Shown here: positions 1 through 25,880 of the stretch, piece after piece
How the letters are laid out: each line of letters begins with the position of its first letter
How positions within the stretch are numbered: the stretch's first letter is position 1
Source of the DNA: Batillaria attramentaria
Lineage: Eukaryota > Mollusca > Gastropoda > Batillariidae
Assembly (NCBI GenBank): GCA_018292915.2
Contig: JACVVK020000219.1
Location: 166,001-230,000 of the forward strand
Length of the DNA: 64,000 bases
Reading direction: 5' to 3'
Notes under the pieces: model-generated
What the model was told of the DNA's origin: nothing
Database searches by the model: none
What the model saw: only the letters and a program-made list of their open reading frames with translations
Translations under genes and position numbers: made by a program

Positions 1-77
1 ATAAAGCAAGGTGTAAATATATAATCTATCCGGTTTAAATAATAAGTTTGGAGAGAAATCTGCTCTCCTCACTGACA

Positions 78-257
78 GGGGGAGCCGGTGAAGCCGAATG
101 GTAGAGCGTTGGACTTTCAATGCTCGGGTACCGGGTCGTGAGTTCGAATCCCGGCTGGGGCCAAACATTTGTTCTGGCCGTTTTCTCGTTGCCCCGTCTT
201 TAATATCACCCTTACGTGGTGGAAAAGGACGGTAAACTCCCAAAAACTCGCCATCAC
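78..257 (+). mobile_element. tRNA-derived SINE, family 1
   Basis: Complete copy: tRNA-like head (GGGGAGCCGG, then GAATGGTAGAGCGTTGGACT, box B GTTCGAATCCCGGC) and the body CGTTGCCCCGTCTTTGATAT-GGTGGAAAAGGACGTTAAAC shared by the whole family. Confidence 0.9.
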
Positions 258-605
258 TGACAGCAGACAGGCAATACGTCTATTAATCCCTCTTTCGCAA
301 GTTTATAGTGTCAGGCATTTCTCATTAGCATTTTTAAAAAAAATTGTTGAAACTGTACTTTTTGTTTGTAACAAGAATGATGAGACTGGAGGTAAACTTT
401 AATGATGATATGCCAGGGTTTCAGTTCTAGGGTAAAAAAACAACAACAACCAAACCCAGAAACATTTTTCCTTTTTTAGGTATGGGCACAGAAATATGTA
501 CATTCTCATGGATGGTCATCGGACAACAGTAACTGCAAACACATTTGACAGTGGCATGCATTTCTGTTATGTACTTTCCATGATTTTCTTGTTATGGTAC
601 AAGGG

Positions 606-777
606 TGGGTGAGTGGGTGTTTGGGGGTTTAACGTCCTTTTCCACCACATACGGGTGATATCAAAGACGGGGCAACAATGAAAAAGCCAGCACAAATATT
701 CGGCCCCAGCCGGGGTACGAACTCACGACCCGAGCATTAGAAGTCCAACGCTCTACCATTCGGCCACCCCGGCTCCC
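606..777 (-). mobile_element. tRNA-derived SINE, family 1
   Basis: Reverse-oriented, near full length, with box B (GTACGAACTCACGACCCGAG on the plus strand) and the CACCCACTCACCC-type 3' end. Confidence 0.9.
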
Positions 778-2079
778 ATTGTTATGATACAAGAAATTTC
801 GAAACGAAACGTTTTTCCCGTACAGCTAGTTGGATGAGACGGACGCCTTGACTCGGTCATAGACTGCATTTGCTCTTGAAGACATAAGAGGAATCGCTTG
901 TAAGAATTGAGAAAAGAGTGTCGGTAGGTCCCTTTTCTGTCCGCTAAAGTTGTAGCCTAGCCTAGCGTCCTTCCGTTCGCCTATCGCGTCCCCCTCACAA
1001 GCCATGACCTCAAAACGCACACGCACACACACACACACATGTGCACACACACACAGGGTCCCCTTGATAATCGGGCAGCACAAGGCGACTGGCTATCTCC
1101 GATGCATTTGGTTGACAATCTGTCACCAGCACGAGCCTACTGAATTTACCGCTCCGGGGGAATTGAATTTATTATGCCTAGTGCTCGCCTGCTGGCAGTA
1201 TTATGCAAAGGGTGTGCTGAATAGAGAATTACGTACAATAAGATTGTATGCAGCATTGCCGTGAATGCTGGCGTGTATGTTCGATTGGCTGCGTACAACT
1301 TGCAAGTGGAAAAACGCCCTTTTGTGCAGGTGAGAGCAGGTATAGTGGAGTTATTCTGTCACGAGGAAAGCTAAGGTGTGTGCGTGTGCGTGTGACTAAC
1401 GCTTTAAGAGGTTCGTGTGTTGGACGACACAGGAAGTTTTGCGTGCAGAACCCGAAACAGTACTTGGGAAAACTGCTGTGCTAATGATAGTTCCTGCCTG
1501 TTACTCATGTTCACTGGACGTCGTGTTTTGTCAGAAACGGAGTGGATTATTTTGGTTTCCTTGTGAGTCAAGGTGTTCCGAAACAGTTCGCAAAAGCTTT
1601 TCCTCCAATGCGAAAGTTTTTACAGATCTCCGAGGAAAAAGAAAAAAGAAGCTAGGTAAGCTGTCTAGACGCCTCGACTGACCGACGTACCGTCACCGTG
1701 TTGCACAGTCGTCTGCTCTGGTTTGTGCAGTTGGACAAAAAGCTCCATTATCAAGGATTGAAGACGCTTTTCAAGTGTTGCCCAAGACGGATTTTTTTTT
1801 GTAACACGTAGAAATTGGGTCCTAAGCAACAAGGATTTGAGTGGCAAGGGTTTCCAAGGAAGTATTCAAGTGTGCATCGTTGTATATTGTGCGACTGTCG
1901 TTTGTATCATTTCTTATCTCGGAACGGTTTGGCTGGTGCTGTAATCAAGCGACGACTTCCGACAGGTTGGAGTGTGGTGTATTCTGATTGTGCGTGGCCG
2001 ATGTGTACTGTTTGGGAGCGTTACGTTTGCACCTGTGTCAGTGTCGTGAAGTTCACGGGAGTTTTGTCAACCTGGCGAA

Positions 2080-2097
2080 ATGGCGACTGAACTGCCG
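2080..2097 (+). CDS. Candidate first coding exon of the RhoGEF gene
   Basis: A start codon in a good context (GAAATGG) opens six codons (MATELP) followed by a possible donor, CCG|GTAAAC. The exon ends in phase 0, which fits the phase-0 start of the exon at 11442. About 700 bases upstream are unique-looking and free of recognisable repeats, as a 5' UTR might be. If correct, intron 1 is 9.3 kb and the protein is a short isoform lacking CRAL-TRIO. Only transcript data can show that this exon is used; an upstream exon outside the window is equally possible. Confidence 0.3.
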
Positions 2098-2689
2098 GTA
2101 AACTTAGTTGTCTTTGCTCCCAGCAGACGGCGACTGTGCTAGGCATGTGAGTTTTTGTTTTTTTTGTTTTTGTTTTTGATGAAAGGTCATGCTTTGCCCA
2201 TCCCCCCCCTTTCCTCGTTCTGTCTTTGTCGCTCCACATACATACAACCTCCCTCACTTGCCCCCCCCCCCCCCCCACACACACACACACACAAATGTCA
2301 TAGGGAGTGATTCTTTGGTGTTCAGCAAAACCAACATCATCATCACCACCACTGCCTACGGCAACAACAACAAATACTAGTACTACTGCTGCTGCCGCTG
2401 CACGATAATAACTACTACTACTACCACTACTACTACTACTGTCGTTGTTGATAGCATATCTGTAGCTTATTACAACACCACAGTACCTTGTTTGTACCAC
2501 AGTACAAATGTTTCTGTAAGTGTTCGAAACTTTTCCACACTTGAGGGTGGGTGGGTGGTGTTCGCACTGTTTGGAAGTATGACGTCCTTTTGCACCATTG
2601 CTATTCCTCCAGTGAAGACACATTTACGTCACCTACGAAAATGACGTGTTTAAAAACTGGAGTTATAGTGCTATGTTGTTAAGTTGGTT

Positions 2690-2852
2690 GGTTGTTTTTA
2701 GAGCTTAACGTCCTTTTTCCATGACGTGTGGGTGATATCAAAGACGGGGCGACGAGAAAAAGGCCAGCACAAAATTATTTAGCCCCAGCCCCGGGATTCG
2801 AACTCACGACCCCGACCATTGAGAGTCGAACGCTCTAACCATTCGCTTCCAG
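2690..2852 (-). mobile_element. tRNA-derived SINE, family 1
   Basis: Reverse-oriented and diverged; head ends at GAATGGTTAGAGCG on the minus strand. Confidence 0.85.
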
Positions 2853-3235
2853 TCCACACTTGAAGTTTGTGATATAATGATACAGGCCGGATCGCTGAAG
2901 CTTGCCTTAAACACCCAAGACTGTAACTTCTCTCAGAGAACCCTTATCTGCCTGGCCTATGTTTGTGACTACTAAGTGACGATGTTTGCTGAAGCCCGGG
3001 CCGAAAACGGTGTCAGGAGTGGGATGTGAGACGTGGGGTGTATGATGGATTTGGAAAAGGGGTGTAAACGCTTATCAGATCCTTACCGCTTAGGGTCTTG
3101 TTCCGGATAACGGTGGGATGTGGAGGAGGCTGATGAGGTTTGCATCAAGATGAAGGACCTGGGATGGTCGTCCTTAGTCCTTCCTTAGTTTACCCTCTTA
3201 GGTCAGACTATATCACTTAAGAGGCTGAGCTCAGG

Positions 3236-3353
3236 TATCCCGGCTGGGGGCCAAATATTTGAGCTGGCTTTTTCATCGTTGCCCCGTCTTTGATATATCC
3301 CCCGTATGTAGTGGAAAAGGACGTTAAACCCCCAAACACCCACCCACCCACCC
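3236..3353 (+). mobile_element. tRNA-derived SINE, family 1, head truncated
   Basis: Starts within box B (TCCCGGCTGG) and keeps the full body and a CCCACCC-rich 3' end. Confidence 0.85.
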
Positions 3354-3590
3354 TTAACAGCTCAAGTCCGACCACCCCCTGACCACTATATGATACGACT
3401 TTTTTTTAAAAAAGCCACTGCACACCAGTGAGAGCCACTTCAAGCCACTATTACGCAAGGCGTGGGCCTTTCCGATAGGCCCAGGACCGTTGCAGATTGC
3501 GCAATAGCGGCTTGAAGTGGCTCCTAGTGATCTGAAGACCAAGTAAAACTGCGATATTTGCATGGATTTTAAGAGTTATCAGAGGCTATA
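3353..3590. mobile_element. Foldback element, family F1
   Basis: Inverted halves around GCCTTTCCGATAGGCCC: GAGCCACTTCAAGCCACTAT before and its near-inverse GCGGCTTGAAGTGGCTCC after. Further copies are at 6690, 32645 and 38510. Confidence 0.8.
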
Positions 3591-4054
3591 CAAATAAATC
3601 CATCTTTCAATGCTGAATTTCTTCCCTTGGAAGAAGCAGAAGAAATTACCACGATGGCCTTATTTTAAACTTTTTATTTAAAGCTAGACGACCAAGTCTG
3701 TTTTAAAGTACTAGTGGTTACTCTATCAGCGTGATTTTGGGAAACTTGTGAATAGCTGTGCTGACCCTTGTTACGACGTGAGTGGAGCTGGTCGATGTGT
3801 TTTGTATAAGAAAATGGGCGTAAGCGTGCATATGCTTGGTTCAGTTTGTGGCGTTTTGCTTCGGAGTTTCTTTTTACCAGCGTAGAATGACATATCTGTA
3901 AGGTTCCGTGTAATTTAGGCGTGCAAGGGCTGGGTTCGGGAGGGTGATTAAAACCGGTTTTTGACTTGGATGTTAATCCTACAAAATCCCCCTGTCCGTC
4001 AGACGCTGACGCACAAGGTAAACCGGCATGCTAGTGGTGTGCTTTGGAAGAAAA

Positions 4055-4056
<2 letters not shown>

Positions 4057-4133
<77 letters not shown>

Positions 4134-4216
4134 GCACGCACGCACGCACGCACGCACACACGAACAAACACACAAACAAAAAATAAGAACTCCCCAGTAA
4201 GTCACTAATTAGTCTT

Positions 4217-4262
<46 letters not shown>
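4057..4262 (+). repeat. CA then CT microsatellites
   Basis: (CA)n at 4057-4130, ACGC-type repeats to 4155, and (CT)n at 4218-4262. Confidence 0.95.
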
Positions 4263-4263
<1 letters not shown>

Positions 4264-4819
4264 ATGACAGGAAACAGTAAAGCCAACAACGTTTCATGCT
4301 CGCAAATATCGGCCAATTCTCAAAGCTAAAAAAAAAAAAAAAAATCTTAATCGTGATCGGAAACCGCCGCCAGCCGACGTCAGCAGCAGTTCAGACAGAG
4401 CTGTCGGGTTTGTTTCTCTGCTAGCTAGTTCAAATTGGCCATGTATTGATCACATTCAGAGGCCTAAATGTTGGCAGAAAAGCACAGCGAGTATGTCAGG
4501 TAACAGCCGTGAGTTAAAGGCCTATATTCCAACATACACTGGGCTCATGAACCGAACTGTGTTGGTGGTGTTTAGAATCGCATCACTTACACATCATGCA
4601 GAATTACAAGTTCTGAGAGGCTGGCGCTAAGCCAGTAAAAGCCTGAACCCAAAACGTAGAGCACCGCGTCTCCTACAGCCGTGCGGGCACACTCTGACTA
4701 GGAGAGATTTTGGCCGTTGAAGTTCTCATTTGCTCACTAGCATACGTCAGTGTACTGCATTAAGAGGTCCACTTACCATTGAAACAGACTATATTTAGAA
4801 TACAGGCGCATTCACACGC

Positions 4820-5000
4820 GGGGGAGCCGGGATAGTCGAATGGTAGAGCGCTAGACTCCCAGTGCTCGGGTCGTGAGTTCGAATCCCGACTGGGGCCAAA
4901 TATTTGTACATTGTACGGGTCTTGTTCTCGTTGCCCCGTCTTTGATGTCACCCACACATGGTGGAAAAGGACGTTAAACTTCTAAACACCCACCCACCCC
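4820..5000 (+). mobile_element. tRNA-derived SINE, family 1
   Basis: Full-length copy with both promoter boxes and a CACCCACCCACC 3' end. Confidence 0.9.
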
Positions 5001-5357
5001 CGCATTCACAAGCCTAAGTGTTCCAAAACATACGTAGTCCCGTGAGTTCTAATGACCTTAGAATTTGGATCTTTAACGGGGGGCGAGCTGACAGACTTAC
5101 GTGGCGGTAAAGGGTAAGGTTCAGAGAGTTGGTCGGTGCGGCAGGGGCCAGTAGGTGAGAGTGGAGACTTGTGTCAGATGGGAACGTAAAAACACTTGAG
5201 TGAGATCGAAGTGAGATGGAAGTGTGTGTGTGTATGAATATGATGAAAACGTTGAGCGTTGGTCATGAAACTACAACGGTTATGGGAGAATGTAACGAGA
5301 GAAAAACATAAAAACGGACGAAATGAAGAAGCTGGCATGTGGTAGATTTCTGTGTAT

Positions 5358-5400
<43 letters not shown>

Positions 5401-5406
5401 CCACTG

Positions 5407-5600
5407 GAGTGGAGCCGAGATGGGCTTAAATGGTAGAGCAGTGGACTTCCAATGCTCGGGTCGTGAGTTCGAATCGCGATTGGGAGCCAAAGATTTGTGC
5501 TGGCGTTTTCTCGTTTCCCCGTTGTTTTGTTGTTGTTGTTGTTTGATACCATCCGTACGTGGTGGAAAATGACGTTAAACTCTAAATCAATCAACCAACC
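5407..5600 (+). mobile_element. tRNA-derived SINE, family 1, diverged
   Basis: Head and body are recognisable, with a TTGTTG expansion in the body and a (AATC)-like 3' end in place of CCCACCC. It follows a CT microsatellite directly. Confidence 0.82.
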
Positions 5601-5717
5601 GACAAAACAACATAGCACTATAACTCCAGTTTTTAAACACGTCATTTTTGTACTTGCTCCCATCTAACGCCGTTATTGTAAATCACGAGCATATACACGT
5701 CTTTAGATTGTAGTAAC

Positions 5718-5888
5718 GGGGAGCCGGGGTGGTCGAATGGTAGAGCGTTGGACTTCTAATGCTCGGGTCGTGAGTTCGATCCCGGCTGGGGCCAAATATT
5801 TGTGCTGGCTTTTTCATCGTTGCCCCGTCTTTGATATCACCCTATGTGGTGGAAAAGGACGTTAAGCCCCCAAACACCCACCCCACCC
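5718..5888 (+). mobile_element. tRNA-derived SINE, family 1
   Basis: Near-consensus copy 120 bases after the previous one. Confidence 0.9.
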
Positions 5889-6689
5889 TAGATTGTAGTA
5901 ACGTATTAGTACAGGCCGGTTTCGGGGTGGTAAAAGGCCCCTTTTAATCATTCTAACCGACAACTGGAAACCCAAACCGTTTTTTTCGCTGCTGTGGCGT
6001 TTTGAATTTGGAAAAACGCGGTGCTATGGCGTGGGAACCAGCTGATCGGCGGTGCAATGGTTTGGAACGGCATAACACTGGAAAAACGACCGTTCATTTT
6101 GTTTCACCCTCGTGGACTTATAATAATAATATATTACACTTGTAGAGCGCGGAGATCTGCTAGGAAAGCACTCAATGCGCTTTTTGCTCACGCACACACA
6201 CAACATTTACACGCACACATTTATACACATCCATACAGGCGGTGGAGTCTTGTCCATACCGGCTAAAAAGTCCGTACTGTCTGGTTTCTCGTGCTGAAGA
6301 GGGCATGTTGAACGGGGTCACATCGCCCGGACAAGGGAAATGAAAGTAGGCTGCTGCTGAGCACCGGTCGGAATTGCTTTTGAAGGACAAGGCAGCTTCG
6401 GTATGACGTCAACGTGATCCTAAATCAGAGCAGTTATGGAGGACCCCAGTGGTCCCAAAATAGACTGCTTGTCACTGGGCTCTTCTCAGACAACATATCG
6501 CCGACGTTCCCGCTGAAGAGCGTTACGTGTGCTAGCTGCCTGAACAGAATGTCGTGCATGTTCATTGTGTCAGTCTGGTCACGTGTGCAGCGTCACCACT
6601 CACACTTACGAAGGCTGCGATGTTTGTTGTATGTGGTAGTGGTTGACCCAGCCATCGCCCCTAGTCAATGTAGCGCGTTGGCATAGCTC

Positions 6690-6930
6690 TTAAACGCCCG
6701 TGCAAAAATCGCAATATTACTTGAAATTTTCAGATCACTAGGAACCACGTCAAGCCACTATTACGGTCTCATGCCTAGTGGGGAAGGTCCAAGCCTTGCG
6801 TAATAGTGGCTTGAAGTGGCTCCTTCTGGTGTGCAGTGGTCTTTTTAACAAGTCTTATCTAATAGCGGGCAGGATGCGGGGGGGGGGGGGGGGGGTCCTG
6901 TTCGGACTCTTAAGAGATAGCAGTTGCTTA
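6690..6930. mobile_element. Foldback element, family F1
   Basis: Inverted orientation relative to the 3353 copy; core GTCAAGCCACTATTACG ... CGTAATAGTGGCTTGAAGTG. A G run of about 19 bases lies in one arm and TCGGACTCTTAAGAGA at the end. Confidence 0.78.
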
Positions 6931-7659
6931 CCTCGGCGTCTGTCTGGCTCATGTCAGCCTGACAGAGGCTGTAATTGTTCTTGTGTAACGACTTTAAGTG
7001 GTATGACATTAAACACTGAAACAGTCTCGAACGATCTGTGAGCGTTCAAATGCTGCGAGACGGAGGGAAAAGTTCGTCTGCCGTCTCGTCGTCTGACTCA
7101 TTCCGGCCCGATCCAGCGCAAACTGCACACACGGCATGGGCTTCGTGATGGAGTTGTCATTTGTCACCTGATCGAATTTGCCGGCTGCATCTGGCGCGGT
7201 GTGTCAACAGCGGTGTATGGACGAACGTGGAAACTTAAGGATGTGGTTTACGGGACACGCACACGCAAAACTTGGAGCGGAACAACCATTGACGGGTGTA
7301 ATGATTATGTAAAGTATAGTAGGGCCGATGAATACGGACTGACGTGTGGCTTTGTTTCAGGTGATGTGTGGCTTTGTTTCATGTGACGTGTAGCTTTGTT
7401 TCATGTGAATCAAGTGTGCAAGTTCTTTTTTAAGCATCTGTGAATCCGTCTATACAGATTTTCATAAGGTGTATGTAGGCTATATTTCAATATAACGGGC
7501 GTTGAGAGAGAGAGAGGGGGGGGGGGGGAGGAAGTGTGACACAAAGGTACAAATGAGTATATCGTCCTTGATTCATAGCTTCAGCTGTCTGCTAAAAAAG
7601 AAATGAGAACTCTGCCTTTGTCAGAACACGAGTTATGCGCTGTTAACCGAAAGTGTATC

Positions 7660-7850
7660 AGTCGATCACTTTTGCTAACGAGACACCACTTGAACTAACG
7701 AGACATCACTTGACCTTTCGGTACTTCTCTTTTGCTAAAGAGACACCATTTGAGCTAACGAGAGTTCACTTTTGCTAACGAGATATCATTTGAGCTAACG
7801 GGACTTATGCTAACGAGATATCACTTGAGCTAACGGGACATCGTCTCGGG
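7660..7850 (+). repeat. Degenerate tandem repeat
   Basis: Five to seven imperfect copies of CTAACGAGACATCACTTGAG, some with TTTTG or GGGACT inserts. Confidence 0.8.
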
Positions 7851-8299
7851 CAAGTATGCACTCTACACTGAAATATGACCTACATAATTATGAATTTTGC
7901 TTTTAGGCAGAATGTCGGCAGACGCTATCTTAGTACGTAACGGGATATTTCTGTTCTCGCTCGGGGCATCGTACACGCCATCACCAGGATGGGGACCGTG
8001 TAACACACTCAGGGTGAAATTTATGAGGTCCCGCACAACGTAAAGCTTGCCGATTGCATGTCATTTTCTAAATTGTGCCCATGGTATGTCAGATATTTTA
8101 TCAATCACGTCGACCCTCCAGCAAGGCTTTGGAAAGAAGGCAAGGTATTTTGATCAAGAGAGAGACTTGGTTCAGTTGTTAGAAGTCTTGGGTACGGATG
8201 AATGGCTAGCGTTTGTGGGCCAGTTTTTGTTGAATAATAGTGATGGCAAATCAGTTGGACAGAATTATTTCTTGCGAACTATGAGGACTTGGAACTTAC

Positions 8300-8670
8300 A
8301 AGGACATTCTGTTCTGCCGATGGCGGAGTTTTTCAGTGTTTCTCCGACTGAGGAGGACACGCTTGCGTTCGGATTGGATGAAGTAGGTTGAACTTGGCTT
8401 TCTATCATGATTTTGCTGTCATATTATGCAGCTAGTCGTCAAATGGCCATGTTCTTTAACTACTGCCAAGTAGAGCTCTTACAAGGACATTGTCCTCTGC
8501 CGATGGCGGAGTTTTTCAGTGAGGACTGAGGAGGACACGCTTGCGTTCGGATTGGATGAAGTAGGTTGAACTTGCCTTTCTGGTATGATTTTGATGTGTC
8601 ACATTTTGCAGCTAGGCTGCATCTCGTCAACTGATCATGTTCTTTGACTACTGATAAGTAGAGCTCTAAT
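8300..8670 (+). repeat. Tandem duplication, about 170-bp unit
   Basis: Both copies contain GCCGATGGCGGAGTTTTTCA, ACGCTTGCGTTCGGATTGGA and TGAAGTAGGTTGAACTTG. Confidence 0.8.
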
Positions 8671-8681
8671 TGCAATACAAG

Positions 8682-8850
8682 GGGGAGCCGGGGTAGCCGA
8701 ATGGTAGAGCGTTGGACTTCTAATGCTCGGATCGTGAGTTCGTATCCCGGCCGGGGCGAAATATTCGTGCTGGCTTTTTCATCGTTGCCCCGCCTTTGTT
8801 ATCACCCTGTGTGGTGGAAAAGGGCGTTAAACCCCCAAACACCCACCCTG
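8682..8850 (+). mobile_element. tRNA-derived SINE, family 1
   Basis: Full-length copy with head, body and CACCCACCC end. Confidence 0.9.
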
Positions 8851-9317
8851 CAATACAAGGAGGTGTGCTGGCTGTGCGAACGAGAACTGCCTTACCGGAA
8901 AGGTTGTGCTGGACGCTGTGCTGTTCAGCGTGCGTTTAGGCTTCTGTTGGCTCAACCAGTGTGGGGTTAGTATACCCACGTGGTACGGTGTTAGACACTA
9001 CCATCATTAGATTGCTTTACGTCCTGTGGCTTTTAGCCCTTAAGGTCAAGTTGTTCCTGGCATGTGTCTTCGGCTGCTTGGCTGGGCGAGTGTCTTTGGG
9101 ATGGATATGGGCTGTTTTGCTTTGCTTTGGGCAACGTCAGAGGTTCTCTGCTTGGGGCTCAGAGACACTACCAGGGCAACTCAGAACGTTTTCTGAGGCA
9201 ACATAAGACGTCTCACGATGGACTTTTAACCGCCATCCGAAAGTTCAACACGTCTAGGACTTCCATCAGTTAGTGTTCACCGGTTCTTCCGACAGACGAA
9301 AGGACGAGAACAAGGAC

Positions 9318-9665
9318 AGCAATTTTCTGTTTCTGAAATCCCAGACATTTTTCTAGGTGGTGTTGTAACTGAACTTCAACGCATGTTGATGTCCACGTGA
9401 TTAACCGATTGTACTGTGTACCTGCCGGAAAAAGGACTGCCAAAGACAACTATTTTTTGTTTCCAAAATTCTAGACATTTTTTTCTAGGTGGTACTTTAA
9501 TTAAACTTCAGCGCATGTTGATGTTCACGTGATTAACCGATAGTATTGACTGTACAAACCGAAAAAAGGACTGGGAAAAGACAAAGACAACTATTTTCTG
9601 TTTCTAAAATTCCAGACATTTTTCTTGGTGGTATTGACCTTCCGCGCATGTTGGTGACCACGTGA
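9318..9665 (+). repeat. Triplicated 115-130-bp repeat
   Basis: Three copies sharing TTTTCTGTTTCT.AAAT.C.AGACATTTT, CTAGGTGGT and GCGCATGTTGATG..CACGTGATTAACCGA-type blocks. The third is shortened. Confidence 0.8.
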
Positions 9666-9952
9666 GCTACTGACCCGAGAAGAACTTTGTGTGGTGTGCA
9701 AACCAGGCTTCATAGTCCGCGGTTGGACTTCGTTTGCGCTCCTTGTTGGGAGGTGTTTAGTGTCAACCTGGTTTGTTACATCGCGTGTTAGAAACCGTTG
9801 GCTCTTCTCGTTACTAGCGTTCTCAGTCTTGCTTACACCCCCTCGGTGACCTGGCGTGTTTCTTCAGTGCTGACCTTTGGTATTGGTTTGTGTGAGAATG
9901 GTCACACAGTTCAGTGTTCGAGGCAAGATAGAATGCTTGTGATTCTTCTTCT

Positions 9953-9956
<4 letters not shown>

Positions 9957-10019
<63 letters not shown>

Positions 10020-10022
10020 CGC
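9957..10022 (+). repeat. GT/GC microsatellite
   Basis: (GT)n ending in (GC)n. Confidence 0.95.
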
Positions 10023-10803
10023 TTTGGGGTCTAGTACTTTGAAAAGTTGTCTACCTGTTTTTAAAGGTTTCACTGTTTACGAAGTTTTGTCTGCGTTTCC
10101 AAGACAAACAGGCATACCGAAACTTTCACGTCTGTAGGCGAATGAAATGAATATGATGCAGGTTGTGTATTTACATAGATTGGGGCCACAGTTACAATAT
10201 GTAATGAACTTTTGTTTGTATGGTAATATGCCTTTGTCAGGGCAGAATCCACAGCGTTCCATTCTGGCAAGAATTTTCCATCTCTTTCGCTGCACTCAGC
10301 ATCCCAGAGGAGCATGTTCTTTAGCCTTAGTTTCCGTCCCTGCGCAAAGCATTCTGTGTGGAAATGGCAGGTTATCGTGAGGTCATGCTGGGCGCTTGTG
10401 TTCATGCGAGGGCCGCATATCAAATTGTGGTATTGACCAGGGTCAGAAGTATTTGTTTTCAAACATGTCCCTTGTTCTGGACGGTTCGCGTTTTAAAGCA
10501 GTGACCACTTTTGGTGAGCTGAATCGTTTGGAAGATGTTGGGTATTTGGTACTTTTTACGTTTCGAGTCAGTTTTTTTTTTCAATAAAAGGTCTTTCGTG
10601 TGGGGTATTTGCGTGAGGGTCAGACGGGTTACTTTTAGTGTTTCCAAGGAGATTTCAGGATTTAACCCTGGTAGTACTGAGCCCGGAATATTCTGAGCTA
10701 CCTGTTTGGCTTTTTCAGCATTAGACAAAATGAAATCAGCACGACCAGGTTAAAAACGTTTTCCATTCTGGTACTCTTCCCCCACCCCCACCCCATCTCC
10801 CCC

Positions 10804-10805
<2 letters not shown>

Positions 10806-10880
<75 letters not shown>

Positions 10881-10898
10881 TCTCTCTCTCTCTCTCAA
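10806..10898 (+). repeat. GT then CT microsatellite
   Basis: (GT)n of about 36 units followed by (CT)n. Confidence 0.95.
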
Positions 10899-11441
10899 TC
10901 AATCAACCCCTCTGCCCCCTTAACAAATCAAAACAAAACAAGAGAAAAAACAAACCCAATACTGAAACTGTACATACACATGAACAAAATCACACCTAAG
11001 GCGAGTGGTGCAGTATGAGAATGTGTGCGTGTGGCGATTGCGTTGTTTTCTTGTATTTTGTCCTTCAGTGCTTGTTTTGATTTGTTGGATGCGCATCTTT
11101 GTGTATATAATTCCCATAGTGTTAACGTTGTTTCGTGTTACAGCTGGATTTATCGACTCTTTGTCCTTTTTACATTGTACCGTCGTATTATTTTTTCTTA
11201 TTGCAACTACCGCTTGCACCTTTTCTGATATCCCCCATACCCCCAAAAGGGGCCTACAGGAATAAAATATCTTGTATCTTGTTTCTTGACTCTACATTGC
11301 TTTCCATCCTTCAAACACATCTCCCCTACGAGTTACACACTTCCAATAATTACTTGAAGGCACAACAAAAACCGTAGAGTCATCACAACCGGCTGTTAAA
11401 CGCGAAACTTTATTTCCCTCCGTCTTCTTGTGTGTCTCCAG

Positions 11442-25219
<13,778 letters not shown>

Positions 25220-25369
25220 GCGACGTCCCGTAATTCACTCAGCAATGCCTTCACCACAGAACTGTGTACATTCCCATGGCTTCTGATGTGCTTTCAAAGC
25301 CTGCAGATACATTCCCGTCACTCACTCTGGGATACAGATGCGTCGGCGACCGTTCATTTTCAAGGAAAC

Positions 25370-25880
25370 ATGATGATGATGATGATGATGATGACGATGA
25401 ATTCTTGCTACAGCGCACGGTTTCACCCGAACTGAGTGCTCACGTCGCTTAGGGCTACGGCAGACGCTGCGAGCCTTCGCATGCTGGCCGAACGGATTTT
25501 CTGTTCACACGCTAAGAGCGTGCAGTGAGTGGCCTGCGCCGCCGTCCTGGCGCTGGACAATACACACAGAGCGACGGCGGCGATTGACTGGCGTGGCGAA
25601 GAAAAAATACACATGTAATACCGTGTTCTCCGACTCACTGGCTAGCCGATGGCGGGGCGCGTCAGTGCCCCTGGAGAGCCGACTTCATCGGCTGGGAGTG
25701 CATTTTCCCCTTTTTTTGCGAGCAAAATCGCCACGTCTGCCGTAGCTTTAAGGGAGAGGTTTTTGAAAAAAGGGTGGATAGGAGGGGGAAAAATGCTGAT
25801 GGTTATTGGAGTGACGCGATGAAGGGATCAATCTTCGATGGCCTTCGGAACCGCAGTGATGCTGACAGATCATAAATTTC
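25370..25880 (+). repeat. Dispersed repeat, copy 2, split by a MITE
   Basis: Same blocks as at 13535-13800, interrupted at 25452-25747 by the TTA-flanked MITE. It lies in the presumed 3' UTR or flank of the RhoGEF. Confidence 0.65.
25452..25747. mobile_element. MITE with TTA target duplication, nested in another repeat
   Basis: Ends GGGCTACGGCAGACG and CGTCTGCCGTAGC are inverted. TTA flanks both sides (25449-25451, 25748-25750), as in PIF/Harbinger-type insertions. Without the element the flanks rejoin to a sequence like that at 13590-13620. Confidence 0.75.

Larger units (their letters stand above)
2098..11441. other. Long repeat-rich stretch before the first homologous RhoGEF exon
   Basis: Holds SINEs, F1 foldback copies, microsatellites and three tandem-duplicated stretches (7660-7850, 8300-8670, 9318-9665). 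No exon of a recognisable protein was found. An open frame at 8047-8391 is unassigned. Confidence 0.6.

Noticed and set aside
2021..2623. Minus-strand 200-codon frame
   Set aside because: Ser/Tyr/Val/Gly low-complexity from trinucleotide and CA repeats; no homology.
7660..7850. CRISPR-like array
   Set aside because: Imperfect contiguous repeats without spacers, in eukaryotic DNA.
8047..8391. 114-codon frame (LQQGFGKKARYFDQE...)
   Set aside because: No recognised family, overlaps a tandem duplication whose second copy is broken; an exon cannot be excluded but not supported.
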